In this document: positions 27,596 through 39,315 of the stretch, piece by piece | How positions within the stretch are numbered: the stretch's first letter is position 1 | Layout of the letters: every line of letters begins with the position of its first letter | NCBI GenBank assembly: GCA_012656075.1 | Contig: JAAKBF010000101.1 | Span: 116,001-180,000, forward strand | Reading direction: 5' to 3' | DNA from: Phytophthora hibernalis | Taxonomy: Eukaryota; Oomycota; Peronosporomycetes; Peronosporales; Peronosporaceae | Length of the DNA stretch: 64,000 nt | Position numbers and translations under genes: made by a program | Notes under the pieces: model-generated | What the model was told of the DNA's origin: nothing | What the model saw: the letters and a program-made list of their open reading frames with translations, nothing else | The model's database searches: none

Positions 27596-28488
27596 GGGCA
27601 GTACGTGCAGCACGCCCTCATGGAAGATGAGAGTGCATGATGTCTTACTGATGCGATTACCTCGTTTAAGTAATTCAACCCCACGTGGGATCAAGTGCGC
27701 TTCATCATTGTGGACAAGGACTTTGGAGAGATTTCATTGCTTGGAGATGCTTTCCTGGTGCACGCATTCTTCTGTGTATTTTTCACGTCGTGAAGTACCT
27801 TCGAACCGAGGTAGCGAAACGAGAATACGGAGTGCTGGATCGTGACAAGGTGGAAGATGCTGTACACATGATGCTGAATGCACAGACAGAGGTTGAATAC
27901 GAGACCGGTCGAAAGTATTTGTACTATATCGTGGAAGGCAAGCAAATTCTGAAAAATATAAGACGTTCCGGAGGCCGATCATTCGTTTTGGAAATACTTC
28001 AACGCGAATTGGCATCAGTGCAGAGAAATGTGCAACGGCTACGGACGGGTGGACGCCCTCATCTAGGCAACACCGCTAACAATCGGTACGACTTTCACGA
28101 TCACTATAAACATGGTGAGTTACATTATTAACATCTTCTTCTGCGTGGTTTTGCTGGCCTGGAGGCCGCCTGGGGACATTTAATAGACGTACTGAAGCCC
28201 ACCATGATGCTTGATGAATGTGTGGATACACTCATGTTCTTGCAGTCAATCGCTGAAATGGAGAACGCGAAGATGACGGATGTTGGCTATATGCGTTATA
28301 GCGGGGCGGATGCGGAACTGGAAAAGCTGGCCAAGGAAGTTAGTCAACACGCGTACCAGCTCGTTGAGAAACAATTCCGTGTGGCGAACGGCCGAAAGAC
28401 ACAGTATAATATTCGAGAGCTGCAACATCACGTATTTGAGCTCAGATCCTTGGCGGAACCGGAGCGCAAGTATCACATTGACACAAGC

Positions 28489-28562
28489 GTAAGTTTGTAT
28501 TGAATCAATTCCTTGCATTGAATTGGAACTTATCATTTCTCTTCCTTTTGTTCATTATGTAG
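28489..28562 (+). other. Probable intron 3 of the MULE
   Basis: GTAAGT to ATGTAG; splicing joins 'HIDTS' directly to 'TYRCTFMSTKLLPCRH', keeping the SWIM motif in frame. Confidence 0.75.
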
Positions 28563-29109
28563 ACTTACAGATGTACTTTCATGAGTACGAAGCTGCTACC
28601 TTGTCGCCATTTCATCTATTGGCGACTGGTGTCGAACAAGAGTACAATTCCGGTCAAACATATCCACCAGCGGTGGCGTTTAACATGTCCACTGAACATT
28701 CCTGTTCATGAGGATGACACCGCGGACGATGAAGCTGGATGCAGCTCGTTTCGAGTTAGCGACTCTTCGTTAACAGCGTTCCGACGCAAGGTTCTTAATG
28801 GCACCAACAAATTTCGCGTATCTCACGATGTTGCGACGCGAATAGCCGACATCATGAGTCGTAACGGTACACCTGTTTTCACCAAGATGCTGGTGGCTTT
28901 AAAGTGCTTTGAGGAGATAATAGTTGGTGGTGATGTTCCGTTTGGCTCTGAAACTTCGGTGCGGTGTCAGAAGTGAACCCGCTCTTTCAGTTATCGACAG
29001 CGGTGCCAACAAGTGACGTGGTCGTGAGTCCCAGCGAGGATGATGTTCCTCCAACGCTCGAAGCCGTCACAGGAAAAGATCAAGGGTCTGAACCAGGTCA
29101 CATTGACGG

Positions 29110-29290
29110 AGTGGCACCAAGCGAAAGTCACACCGACGGGGTGTCATTCATCGAAAGTCACAATGGTAAAGTGTCAACAATCGACTGTCATACAGACAGT
29201 GTGTCAACAAGTGAGAGTCACAATGACGATGTGCCTCCAATCGAGAGTCACAGCGTCGAAGTGCCGAGAATTGAAAATCACATTGTTGGA
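29110..29290 (+). repeat. 30-bp coding tandem repeats, unit like ESHxDxVxxx
   Basis: About six degenerate 30-bp units encode a ten-residue repeat centred on 'E-S-H-N/T-D' followed by 'V-S/P'. They lie in the acidic linker (28964-29500) between the transposase and protease parts of the MULE. The phase is kept in every unit, so the repeat grew while the frame was translated. Confidence 0.75.
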
Positions 29291-29496
29291 GTACCAGCAC
29301 CTCAAGGACACCCTCTTGAAGAAGCAAGCGTAAATGCTGCTGGTTTAACTTTGCCTGTGAAGAGACGAAGTCGCGAGGACCCCAACCAGAGCTCCAGCTC
29401 CAGCGAGGACGTTTCTTTCTTCGTCTCGAAGAGTACCAAGAGCAGAGAACGCCCCAAATACGGAAAGGCCAGAAACAGAAAGAAAAACGACAACGA

Positions 29497-30583
29497 ATGA
29501 CAGACTCGCCCAAGATGGCCTCGAATCTGGTCCAAGGGACACTTGTACGAGTGTTCACACTCTCAAACGTATCGCGAGTGCTGAAATCTACTTTCAGTTA
29601 TGAGTCTGCTCACGAGTTGTTAGCTGGTTTCACCGTGAAATCACTGGGCCCCAGAAAACAAGCTATTGCTAAGTTGATTGCCCCGCACGAGTGTGCTCGT
29701 GAAGTTAAGTTTGTTTTACTGAACAATTTTGTGGCGAAATGTCTCCGGCTTTTGGATGAGTATGCAAAATCACTCCCAGAGATCAATCAACCTGTCGGGA
29801 TTCAAGTACCAAGGGTTGGAGTATTTAGCCAAGATCAGCTATACGTGATGACTAAATATCATCAAGTGATGCAAACTCTGACCGCGGCATCAGACACCAT
29901 GGAGTGGGTTCAATCGACTTCATTAAAATTAAATCGACTATCAGTACCGCCTGGTCTCGATGAATACCTAAATATTGGTAAAGATAGCGCTACTGCAGCA
30001 ATTTGGAGTTTGATATTGACTATGACTCGAGAATCGCCATTCGGACGGATTCGTAATGACGCTATATTACGGTTTTGCGAAGACGAAAGGCTCAACAATG
30101 ACGCCTTAATGCACGGTATGACAACGCTTCACGCAGAATACGGTCCGATTGGCATCGTTTCCCGGCAGTTTGTGGGACTGAAGATATCGAAAGTAAATAC
30201 AAGATTATCGCAGGTAGCGAGCCGTTTCACAGCCGCAATGGATTCGTGCTACTTCCAGTCCACCTCGACAAAAATCACTGGTGCGGCGTCGTGTTCGACC
30301 TGAAATCAACACCACAAACGCTCACTGTGTTTGACCCTCAGCAAAACGGAAGCATTTCGAGGAATGCGAAGCCATCGTCGAAACTTTGTTCGACGAGACC
30401 ACGAAGTCGATGGTAGCTAAACGAGAGGAACGTTTGAAGCAATCGGATGGCTACAACTGTGGTCCGCTGGTTCTACTGTTCTTCGAGTATACCGTGAGAG
30501 GAATAGCATTGCCAACGTCCCCGTCAAAACTCCTTCTACGATACTTCAGGATGCGGTATCTGCTGGAGGCACTGCATGCATAG
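29497..30583 (+). pseudogene. Ulp1-like (C48) cysteine protease region of the MULE
   Basis: The open frame from ATG 29497 gives about 230 unrecognised residues and then loses the frame near 30205. In the next frame 'FVLLPVHLDKNHWCGVVFDL' and 'VFDPQQNG' supply the His-Trp and Asp of the Ulp1 triad. After a second shift near 30370, 'KQSDGYNCGPLVLLFFEY' supplies the Gln and Cys, ending at 30583. Order and spacing are those of SUMO-type C48 proteases. All catalytic positions survive although two frame shifts break the chain. In MULEs these proteases are thought to be captured cargo. Confidence 0.75.
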
Positions 30584-31331
30584 GGAAGCTATAGTACCTA
30601 AGACTAAATAGTACTTGCGGTCGACCATTCAATGTTACAAAAGATTATTTACTCGTATTCGTTCCCAGGAAATAGATAGCATTGCTTCATATCATGCCGA
30701 AGTCGAAGAGATGCATTGAGTGTTGCTCTGTCCGAGTTAGCGTTTTGAAGTCGAAATCACAAATCATTCGCACATTCGAGCAGCACCAAATTGTGTTCGT
30801 ACGGCATTTAGACGAGAAGACGACATTATCGTATGCGCAATCAACTCCCTTGAGTAAGACGTCTAAATTTGATGAAATTTATGAAATCCGCGCGCGTAAT
30901 ATATTCCTGGTTTGTGCCTTCTGTGTCTTCGTCCACTGTTAACTCAGAGGAGGTGACTGTCACGGTGACTATTATGCGCTCTTAGGTACGAAGGCACAAA
31001 CCGACTGTGTGACTCTAACATCGATCATAATAGTGATACCGTTGGATATGCTCTTAGGATAAGTACAGTGAAGTGGATATTACAAGTATTTTCAAAAATG
31101 GTACAAGTATTAATACCGTATTCCAGAGGGGAGACATTGTGAATGGTGATTTCGGTCAATCGCAGCGCCATGATTTTTTGCGACTTGTTGCAACATGGTT
31201 GCTGCTGCACAATTCACATTTCAAGAAATGCAGTTTTTTAATAATTGTGTTTGTCGTGCTCCGACTCAGAGCTCCTTTTTCGCACTTAAGTGTACCACTC
31301 ATGTCTCTTGCTTAATTTTCCTGGGATCGGA
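30584..31331. other. Unassigned spacer
   Basis: No convincing gene is present. An 86-codon frame at 30682-30942 (start 'MLHIMPKSKRCIECC') matches nothing I recognise. A short inverted pair, GGTTTGTGCCTTC near 30909 and GAAGGCACAAACC near 30990, could form a hairpin of about 95 bases. Confidence 0.4.
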
Positions 31332-31333
31332 TA

Positions 31334-31487
31334 CAGTGATCTGCTTCCTCAGCGAGCACCCAAAACTAAATAACCTTTCAGATTGTATGTACAGTCAGTA
31401 AGGTGGACGATACAGAGAAGGCTTTCACATAAAATATACTTGCATTCTTTATATAGATCAGGTGTTCGCTGAGGAAGCAGATTACTG
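31334..31487. mobile_element. 154-bp MITE with CAGT...ACTG ends and TA target site
   Basis: The arms 31334-31360 (CAGTGATCTGCTTCCTCAGC...) and 31461-31487 (...GAGGAAGCAGATTACTG) are inverted copies of 27 bases with two mismatches. TA lies immediately outside both ends (31332-31333 and 31488-31489). CAGT termini with TA duplication are typical of Tc1/mariner-derived MITEs. No coding capacity. Confidence 0.75.
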
Positions 31488-31514
31488 TACTTCTGTTTTA
31501 TGTAGTGGCATTAA

Positions 31515-33318
31515 CCCTTCTAGCCCCGTATTCTGTATCCTACAGAATAAGCCTTTCAACAGGATTTAATATCCAGCTAACTTGGCTACAAGCTCTAACG
31601 CCGCATGTAGTTTTTTGTATGGGCGAGGATCAGCCGATCGTTTCTCCTGGATGGGCGATGGGTAGATAGACGGGGAATCTTCCGTTGCAATGCAAAGACG
31701 AATATAAATCCCAAACAGGTTTGTAAATTCTGTTGAAAGGCCACGCCCATATGTCCGCCGCCCACTCGTACGCCTCATTTCGGAAACGACGAACGCCCCG
31801 TGGAGAGTACGCCCACACAGCGGTTACGCAAGATATGCATAGACGCCGAGAACAAGAGGAAGCCTACAGGTATGACAGGGAGCGGCCCATACACAAGGTC
31901 AACGATCAAGGACCATAGGGATGATCTATGACGCGAATTAGACACCTATGAAGATGGGTGTCCCCATTGCATCTAATGTTGCTGGTATGCTAACGATACG
32001 TTTGTTCTTAGGCAATACTGAGTCTTTCCAGTCATTTCGAGCTTGATCACCGGACGCACACAGAGCTCCTACATCAACCCGAGTAATATGCAAGCGTCGT
32101 GCACAATTGTAGGTTGGCTACCACCTCAGACGTCAACGGCTCCAACGACGACAAGACCGGTTTCAATGATGATGTCTTTGGTGATGCATTCGGTCACGAA
32201 CCCAGGATCAGCTGCTCATAAGGATTCTCAATGCGATCGATCTGAACTGAGCCCGGTTGATTAAACTAAAGTGCTTGTGTTGCAACCGATCGTACTGAAT
32301 AGGCTGATGTAATGAATGACCTTATTCCGGATGATACAGAAGTATAGAGCTGCACACGATGGATTATAATGAGGCGCATACCGGAAAGTCAGGATGATAC
32401 AGAGTAAAGTTTTTGGTAATATGTGTTCTTCCGGATGGTATGTCTTTATGATGTAGAGTATCCCCAGTTATGTAACGACATGTAGGGTTGGTATGAAGGC
32501 TCTGTCTACCATTTGCGCCAACGTTATCGTTCGAGATGCCACACGTGCGTCAACTTGACGTAGCTGTCGCTGAGTAATGTAGACTATTTGCTACCTATCA
32601 GAATCACATTCAGCAGCGCACGTTAGTCTGCACACCTAACTTCTATTCCTCGAACATGCAGTACAAACGGAGACCATAACTTTGTGTCTGTTTGTATGTA
32701 GGGGCCGTGTGCATTTCTTCCGTTCAAAGCGCTCATGTACTCTCCGATATGGCACGCTATGTAGGGTGACGGAACGAGTGCTCCATCATGTCTGAAAACG
32801 AAGATAAAGTTCTGTTAGCGTGAGGGGAAGAAGGAGGAGTTGGAGTATGCCATACAAGCTAGTTGGTTACCCTTATCTTGTCGTCCTGGTTCGCACGCAG
32901 AGAAGAAATTGCCCAGCTCCTCCTCACTAAACCGTTCGATAGGAACTGGGCAAATTCTTCATCTGCGCGCGCTCCACGATCAGAGAGTCTCCGGTTGGCG
33001 GCTTGATGGTTGGCTGACGTCTAGCGGTCAAATAAGGAAGTAGCCATAACGAAAGTGCGGGGTATTTCGTCGTGGGTGGTTTTGACCGAGCTCTATCTTT
33101 CTGGGAGCCAACAGAAGATAGATATTCTCGCAGATGTTGGATACATTGTCAATGCTATGACCATTTTCGTTGCGTCTTTGTGCCAAATATGTTCGGTTCT
33201 TGATCGTTGAGAGCGAAAGGGCTTACAGCAGCATAATTCTCGCAGGTTTCGAGGTATGCTTTAATCAAGGTTATTACTTACTCTGTAGGATACAGAATAA
33301 AAGCTCGGGCTAGAAGGG
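31515..33318. mobile_element. 1.8-kb piggyBac-like non-autonomous element
   Basis: The left end reads TTAA then CCCTTCTAGCCC, followed after a short gap by TATTCTGTATCCTACAG. The right end carries the inverted CTGTAGGATACAGAATA (33283-33299) and GGGCTAGAAGGG, then TTCAA, a one-base-altered TTAA. CCC...GGG ends at a TTAA target site are the signature of piggyBac elements. The left inner motif is itself palindromic (TATTCTGTA-TCC-TACAGAATA, 31530-31550). The 1.8-kb interior has no intact transposase; two minus-strand frames at 31566-31818 could be eroded coding sequence but I cannot identify them. Confidence 0.7.
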
Positions 33319-34345
33319 TTCAACCAAGATCTGATCATATATATTAGCTTCGCTTTAGCGTCCTGAGCGAATTAAAATGACCTGGGTTATATAACATTTG
33401 AATTCATTTACCTTAGCGTTTGTATTGTTGTATATCTACTGATAAATGCCATTTAAGTTTATGTCGTTAGACTGAGGTGAGTGTTAACTTTTCTCAGATT
33501 CGCTCAGATTTCAACAATCAAACAACCGATCCCAAATGTGCAGGGTTTACACTCACACAGGCTAAGTGGACGCCTGCCAAATATGCTTTATGCCGCCGCC
33601 TTATCTGAAACAGATATGCCCGACATAAAAAGACGTATGTCGATTTATCACTATAAACGTCTGCCACAAGTGTGTTACAGCTACTGCGCGCGTCCAACAG
33701 ATACTGCCCTGAATCAGGCAGCAGTCATAGTGGTTTGAAGTACTCTAGAAAGAATGCAACATTTTGTCTAGGACTCGTCGGGCACACACTTCCATTTTTG
33801 TCATTCTTCAAGTTGCGCGCAAGCAGTCAGTAGTTGTGATGACGGACGAGGATGCTGGTACTGGCTGGTGCTGTCGAGAGGCCAGGCAAGGTGATTAGTG
33901 AGGTGAGGCGAAGGGTGTTTCGCCTGCTGGTAAAAAGGCGTGGAAGATCACAATCCACAGCCGCCACTATTTGACGGTCAAGTGCTTGGACACGCCATCG
34001 GACTCGACTTCGATGGGGTTGTACAAGTACGGCACCGACATTAACTTCCTGAAGAGTTTGACCAGGTACGACGCACGTGTTGCTGTGCTTTATCAAACCC
34101 TGTATTTACAACGTATTACCACTACGTGCACTTGCGCAGACCTGCGTTTCATCAGCTGCTTAGGCGTTTTGCTCGCTTCTACTACGTTCCACGTGCACAT
34201 TCGAGGGCCGTCCACCCAAGCTCATCTACAATCACCAAGTGATGGGACGTTTGCTGTGCTTCTACGTTGGATCAATGGAGCTGGGCAGTTTGTGCATGTT
34301 GTTTGGTGCACCACCAAGTACACTATCGCGCACGCACTAGCTGGA
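33319..34345. other. Unassigned DNA between TE remnants
   Basis: A 129-codon plus-strand frame (33971-34360) has no family I recognise and overlaps the neighbouring LTR fragment. The stretch is probably decayed transposon sequence. Confidence 0.35.
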
Positions 34346-34980
34346 CTTGTCTTCGCATAGTAGCGAGAAGTGCCCACCCCGGGACGACCTTGATCTCTTT
34401 GCGCTACCAGACGGCTCCTCTACGTGATATACCTCTCGGGAACGACGGATGACATAATCCAGCTCACACAGGCACTTACCTGAAAATGTACGTTGTTCTT
34501 GGACTTAGAAGATTCTGCACTGTTTGTTATCTCTATGTCTTCGGAGAGGCCTTCGGGCTCCTTCCTATGGTCTTCTATCGGTCCTATAAAAATATCTAAT
34601 GAAATGGAGTCGTTACATATCTCCCTGCGACTCTTCGCTCAGCTCCACACCTTGGTGCCGAGCCGTTTACCTACCTCTTGGCGACCCTTCGCCCAGATCC
34701 AGCTTTATTCCCCCAGTTGGGGTATCTCCTCACGGCATTTTCTCGCCAAGTCGACTTTCGCCGAGTTCAACATTCGCCGAATCGTTTATCGCCGAGTTCG
34801 TCTCCAGCTAAGTGCGGTTCCCGTTTAATTCCGTTCCTTGATGAGTGCGATGTATCCACTCGGCGTTGTATCCGCTTGATGGTGTATCCTCTGGATCCTC
34901 TTGAGTGCGATGTACCCACTGGTCTAGCTTAGGCACTCCTAGTGTAGGGTCACCCAAAATCTGGATTTTCCTACACCACA
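34346..34980 (-). mobile_element. Truncated gypsy LTR, minus strand
   Basis: Read on the minus strand from 34980, this begins TGTGGTGTAGGAAAATCC and follows the LTR at 58560-59572 in inverted orientation, including the blocks around the short 'GTGGGTACATCGCACT' repeats, 'AATGGAGTCGTTACA' on the opposite strand and the 'GAGAAGTGCCCACCCCGGG' block near 34363. It stops about 635 bases in, so the last third of the LTR is missing. The two copies have diverged by many substitutions. Confidence 0.8.
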
Positions 34981-35511
34981 CAATACTCGGTCTGTTCATC
35001 CTCTCCAGCGGCTTCGTCACTTAACATGTCTCGCGTAATTGCGGCAGATTCTTTCTGTGACAGCACTGCACGCAAACGGCGGAGCTGTCGGTGTCTTACT
35101 GGGGATCGCGGCATCTTGGCATCAGGCCTTTGGTGAAAACATTCGTCCGAGCTGCACAAAACGCTTTTGATCTTGCTGCAGTGTCCACAGGGGATCAAAA
35201 TACGTTGTTTTGGATTGGATAAAACGCTGTCGTAATGGCCACATTAAAAACAAAATCCGCTTGTTACTGCACCCTCTCGACCAATTGACAACCCCTAAGA
35301 TGTAAATAGATTTGAGTTTATTTCTCGTAAAGGCTCCCATAGTGAAACCAAGTAGTTTAGTAGATATCAGAAATATCAAATGTCTAAGCCATAATTCAGC
35401 CTTACGTTTCCTCTCAAATGCGCAGAGCTCAACTTCGCTACAAGCTAAAGAAGAAGGCCGTGGTCCCGGGGAACCACGTAGAAGACTAACCCCAGTAAAC
35501 TTCCATATCAC
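34981..35511 (-). pseudogene. Unrecognised minus-strand coding remnant next to the gypsy LTR
   Basis: Two overlapping minus-strand frames (35511-35122 and 35198-34971) look like one interrupted reading. The second ends '..SDEAAGEDEQTEYCVV' with its stop inside the LTR start. It could be the 3' end of the gypsy pol region or an unrelated gene cut by the LTR. No domain is recognised. Confidence 0.3.
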
Positions 35512-38500
35512 ATTTGCCAGGGTTTCCCAGTGATTCTCAGGTATTCCATATCTGTTACCCCAGCCCTCGGACTAGCCGGCATGGGAGTATTAAAGGTCTC
35601 GCCTAGTATTTACGGCTCGCCGGTGGAGCCCATCTTCGAAAGCTCCAGAGTTTATATTATAGTTGGGTGTTAATAACTCTTCTGAGTGTTAATAACTACC
35701 TGATAATTCAGTAGCATCCCCGGGCGACCGTCTGTTTAGCTATATCGGGACTGAGTTTTCCAAAGAAGGTCCTCAGTGGCTGACCTTCTCCCCTAGCCCA
35801 AACAACCGATTCGAAGGGGTACACAAGATGAGTATACGGACCAATCCCGGGCCCTTCTGAGGTCTAAAGTCGCGAGGTTCACAACCCGGATAAATCCCTC
35901 GTCCAAGACGGAGGCCGTCTGTTACACGACGGAGAAGTCCCCTGCACGAGCGCACAAGCGACCATCAGGCGGAAACCTCCAAGCGCTACATCCTGTAAGC
36001 GGCCGTTGATAGGATCTGACTGTAAACAAGCACTAGTGGCAAGCGCTCGACATTGAATATACTATTAAACCTGTCTTCACGTATCACTCACATAGTTACA
36101 ATTATATATTTTGAACCAAGAAAAACATAAATTTCAGGGCTTCTTCCTGCGCAGTGCGACTTTGAATAGGAACGCTTAAACCGTGAGTTACGTCAGTGAA
36201 TTTCGCGCGCTTTTAAATGGCAGTTAAGACTCTCTTTTATCCAGCGGGACAAGTCGGTTTAAGAAAATGATGAAGTCTGAAATAGCACTCTGCGAACAAC
36301 AACTAGAGAATTGGGCTAGTAGTCCTCCGTTTTTACAATACGATAAGAACCCATTGTCGACTGAAATGCCACAACGTGTTCTTGAAGTCTATAGCAGGTT
36401 GCAGGTCTCTACATCTCAATCAGTCAGGGCGTTTGTCACCCAAGTAGAGCCGATTGAGTGAGGGGAAAGACCGAAGATGATTCCGAAGGCGCAGCGCGCT
36501 GGAAGACGATAAACGGAGAAGATGGAAAGTTGAAAAGTGATTGATTGACTCGCCAACTTACTGTCGGCGGCGCGCTCATGACGCCTGCGCAGCCACCGAT
36601 CCTGGCGCGCTGGACACGCACACAAGTATCCAGGTCCTATCCTAAAAGCTATTAAACTCAAATTCTAATCTTATCTTTCTCTACCAATGAAAACCTACTA
36701 ATCTGAAACGTCGTTTTAAATCTGGCAATCTCAAAATTTTACACAGCGCCCCATAATCAAGAATCCGTTGGTAAACTGAACGGTTTCAAATCCATAGGAT
36801 TTCAAACCAATTAGAGTACGACAATTTTGAGGTTGACGCGGCAACTGCCGTTATGTAATAATGTTGACGCTGTCCAGCATAAACACAAAGCTGGACAGAC
36901 GTCTTGACGTGGATGTTCTCTGCCCTGCCAGGGTCAGCGTCCACGTCACAGTGTTGGACTATTTCTCGAGTAAGTTGCCCTCTCCAGATTTCACAATGCC
37001 ATTTGGGGTCCCAGCGAGCTTGGATGCCGTAGCAGCACCTCACTCTATTTAGGGTCTATATTCAGCTTCAGTGGTAAACGAGTGTTCCGTCAGCGCTTGT
37101 GCACTAATATAGCTGGCGAGATGAAAGGAGAGGTTCACCTTCGCCAGTTGTAGAAGGTAGCGTACCACTTTCACGATCGGCAATCCTCGTGCTGATCCAG
37201 GATTTTAGAAGCTGGAAGAACTGCTTCAAGATCCACATCCTGCTGCGGTCACTAGCCGTGCTTTTGAAGCCTTGGTAAGTGATTTAGCATTCGTATTCTT
37301 GTAATCCCATTGCGCCCGCCAAACCGGACACTGGTCACCATTGTCATCGGCGATCTTCATAAGCGAAAGGACTCGAAATCCAGCTGAGAGCTCTGCTTGC
37401 CGTCTAGAGCAAGATCACGGCGACACGATTTCTCTATAGTGAGACTGCGGTCATAGCGTTGATGTCGTTTGTCGGTGTCGTCCAAATCAGAAACCAAATG
37501 CACCTCACGTACGTCTCACTCGCTTGTTCTTTGTGATGGTTCCACCGCTCCCTCCGCCTTCACTCGGTTCATTTTGATTTCGCCTCAGCGTCGACAACTT
37601 GATCCAGCGTGATATCACTATCAATTGTTCCTCAGGAGGCGTCGCTGTCATCCGATCCACTTGTCTGGCAACGAGCGACTGTTCCACGAGGTTCTTCATC
37701 TACCTGCTCTTGAACATATGAGCCAGAGAAACGCACTTGTTTGACGTAGCACCTACTCCAACCTTTCCTACTCCAACCCTATTCACGGTAGGAGCAACGA
37801 CTGTCCATATAACTACCGAATGAATGCCGGATGTCTCTTACATCCTACACGGTATGCCAGGATGGCTTCTGTTATTTCATGTACTGCAACGCTGTACAGG
37901 AAATGCTAAGGAACACCCTCAGCGGAGCACCCGTGTAGAAATGGCACGGCCACGTGACAGCCGTGTGCCAGATGCTTGTCTGCTTCAACCATGATTTTAG
38001 GATAAGCAATATGAAAACGTACTTTAAGTACTATGGTGTAGCGCCTGAGAAGAAATCTGCAAAGTCGTCCTCGCACACCCTACGCGTTAACGTCGGGCTA
38101 ATTCCCCGTTGTTTGATTAGCGTATCTCTGTGTGAGGTGTGATCCAAGTTGGTTAGGAACCTTGAAGCGTGCTTCTCAGGCGCAGCGCGGATTCTCCTCG
38201 CTCTGCGTCGCTCTTGCTCTGACGTCTCACTCGTACGTGACGACGTCCTCTCCTCTTCGACCTTGGGCGTGCGGCGTTATCGGGCCGGCATTTCCTCGGT
38301 TGTGCACGGCGTTATCGGGCCAGTGCGTTCTTCGTCTTCGGCGCCGGGTTATCAGCAACGCCTGGACGGTATCGTTTAACGTGTCCCTCTTATTGGGCAC
38401 GGGATGTTGGGGTTGAGTACACCGATCCAGCAGCGGACGACGGGCCAGTTATCTTGGGGCTCTTCTCGGTCGAGGCTTCTGGATCTTGGAACGAAGGAAA

Positions 38501-39310
38501 TCCACTTGCGTATCACAAAGAGAATTCGGGACTGAGCCTAATGTTGTCCTATCCTATCCATGCCTTCCTCGCCACTCGTTGGCTCTCCGGCTTTCTTCCT
38601 ATCACTTCCCGTCGTGCTTACCCATCCTCGTTGCCCTGATTTACCCTGATCGCGTGAACGAGTTGCCACATCGGGGTCAGTCGAGTTGCTTGATCGCGGT
38701 CTTCCGAGTTGCTAGATCGGGGTCGGTCAAGTTGCCAGATCGGGGTCCGTCGGACGGGGTTGTAGATCGGGGCGTAAACATTGCCTCCGATCGGAGTTCC
38801 TCATGTCGCAGGTTTTGCCCCACGGTTGTGTGTAAATGGGGCAGGACCACCGTCTGATCCAACTCCGCCTTTCCTGCAGAAAATTCCGTTTCCCGTCGCT
38901 CTGGGTCGACATCCATCAATCGGTTTGCTCGACTTCGTTGCTCTCTGACACTCCGCTTTTACGTCGCCTTCCGCGTTGTCTCGCCCTCCGACAGTCCGCT
39001 TCTCCACAGTACAAACTAATCTTCTGTAGGTCCTAGGCTAGCGTAGCTCCAAGCTCGCGGTGGTAAAAAGAGGGCTGGAACTCTGCTGTGTGATCGCTTT
39101 CACGAAGCTCGGAAAACGACATCGGCATCAACAAATTTGCTATTTCTGCTGCGAGATTCGGCTCAATAAATTCGAAACTTGAAAGTGCACGTCCCGTACT
39201 ACGAGACCCAAACACCCTCGTATGAAGACAAGGTTGATTTTAAATGCGAGATCTATCTCGAAGATATGTTGGGTCGTCTACTCGTGTAGTTCCAGACGAG
39301 CGAGCCACTG
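35512..39310. other. Gene-poor stretch, probable TE debris
   Basis: No frame longer than about 125 codons looks coding. Items seen: a doubled GAGTGTTAATAACT-like unit near 35667 and 35685, a GC-rich block at 35715-36060 with LTR-like texture but no partner, a 30-bp sequence at 36515-36546 shared with 53531-53562, a small serine/glycine-containing minus frame at 37505-37699, and a 23-bp tandem repeat at 38660-38751. Confidence 0.45.
38660..38751. repeat. 23-bp tandem repeat, four units
   Basis: Four consecutive units of the form GAGTTGCyaGATCGGGGTC plus four variable bases run without gaps (units at 38660, 38683, 38706, 38729). A partial fifth GATCGGGG follows near 38765. Nothing coding is visible here; such blocks occur in LTR U3 regions and in minisatellites. 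Confidence 0.8.
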
Positions 39311-39315
39311 GAAGC

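Larger units (their letters stand above)
26397..30583 (+). pseudogene. Mutator-like transposase with SWIM finger and 3' Ulp1-type protease, decayed
   Basis: The frame opens at ATG 26397, with a shift near 26475. Transposase signs in order: 'FPEVLMIDATHNTN' (27287-27330, first catalytic Asp), 'VRFIIVDKDFG' (27690-27730), 'LLCIFHVVKYLR', 'YFNANWHQCREM', 'LGNTANNR' and a SWIM zinc finger 'YRCTFMSTKLLPCRH' (28568-28610). A repeat-rich linker (28964-29500) leads to a region ending in a Ulp1/C48 protease-like core. Three GT-AG introns fit the reading. The transposase carries in-frame TGA (27643) and TAA (27670) plus several frame shifts, so it is not functional as written. MULEs carrying Ulp1 proteases are known from plants and oomycetes. 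No terminal inverted repeats were found. Confidence 0.8.

Noticed and set aside
33971..34360. 129-codon frame as a host gene or secreted effector
   Set aside because: No signal peptide, RxLR or LFLAK-type motif, and its end lies in an LTR fragment.
35715..36060. GC-rich block as a complete LTR
   Set aside because: No partner copy, no clear TG...CA ends and no primer-binding site next to it.
38640..38780. CRISPR-like array
   Set aside because: The units are contiguous without spacers and the genome is eukaryotic.
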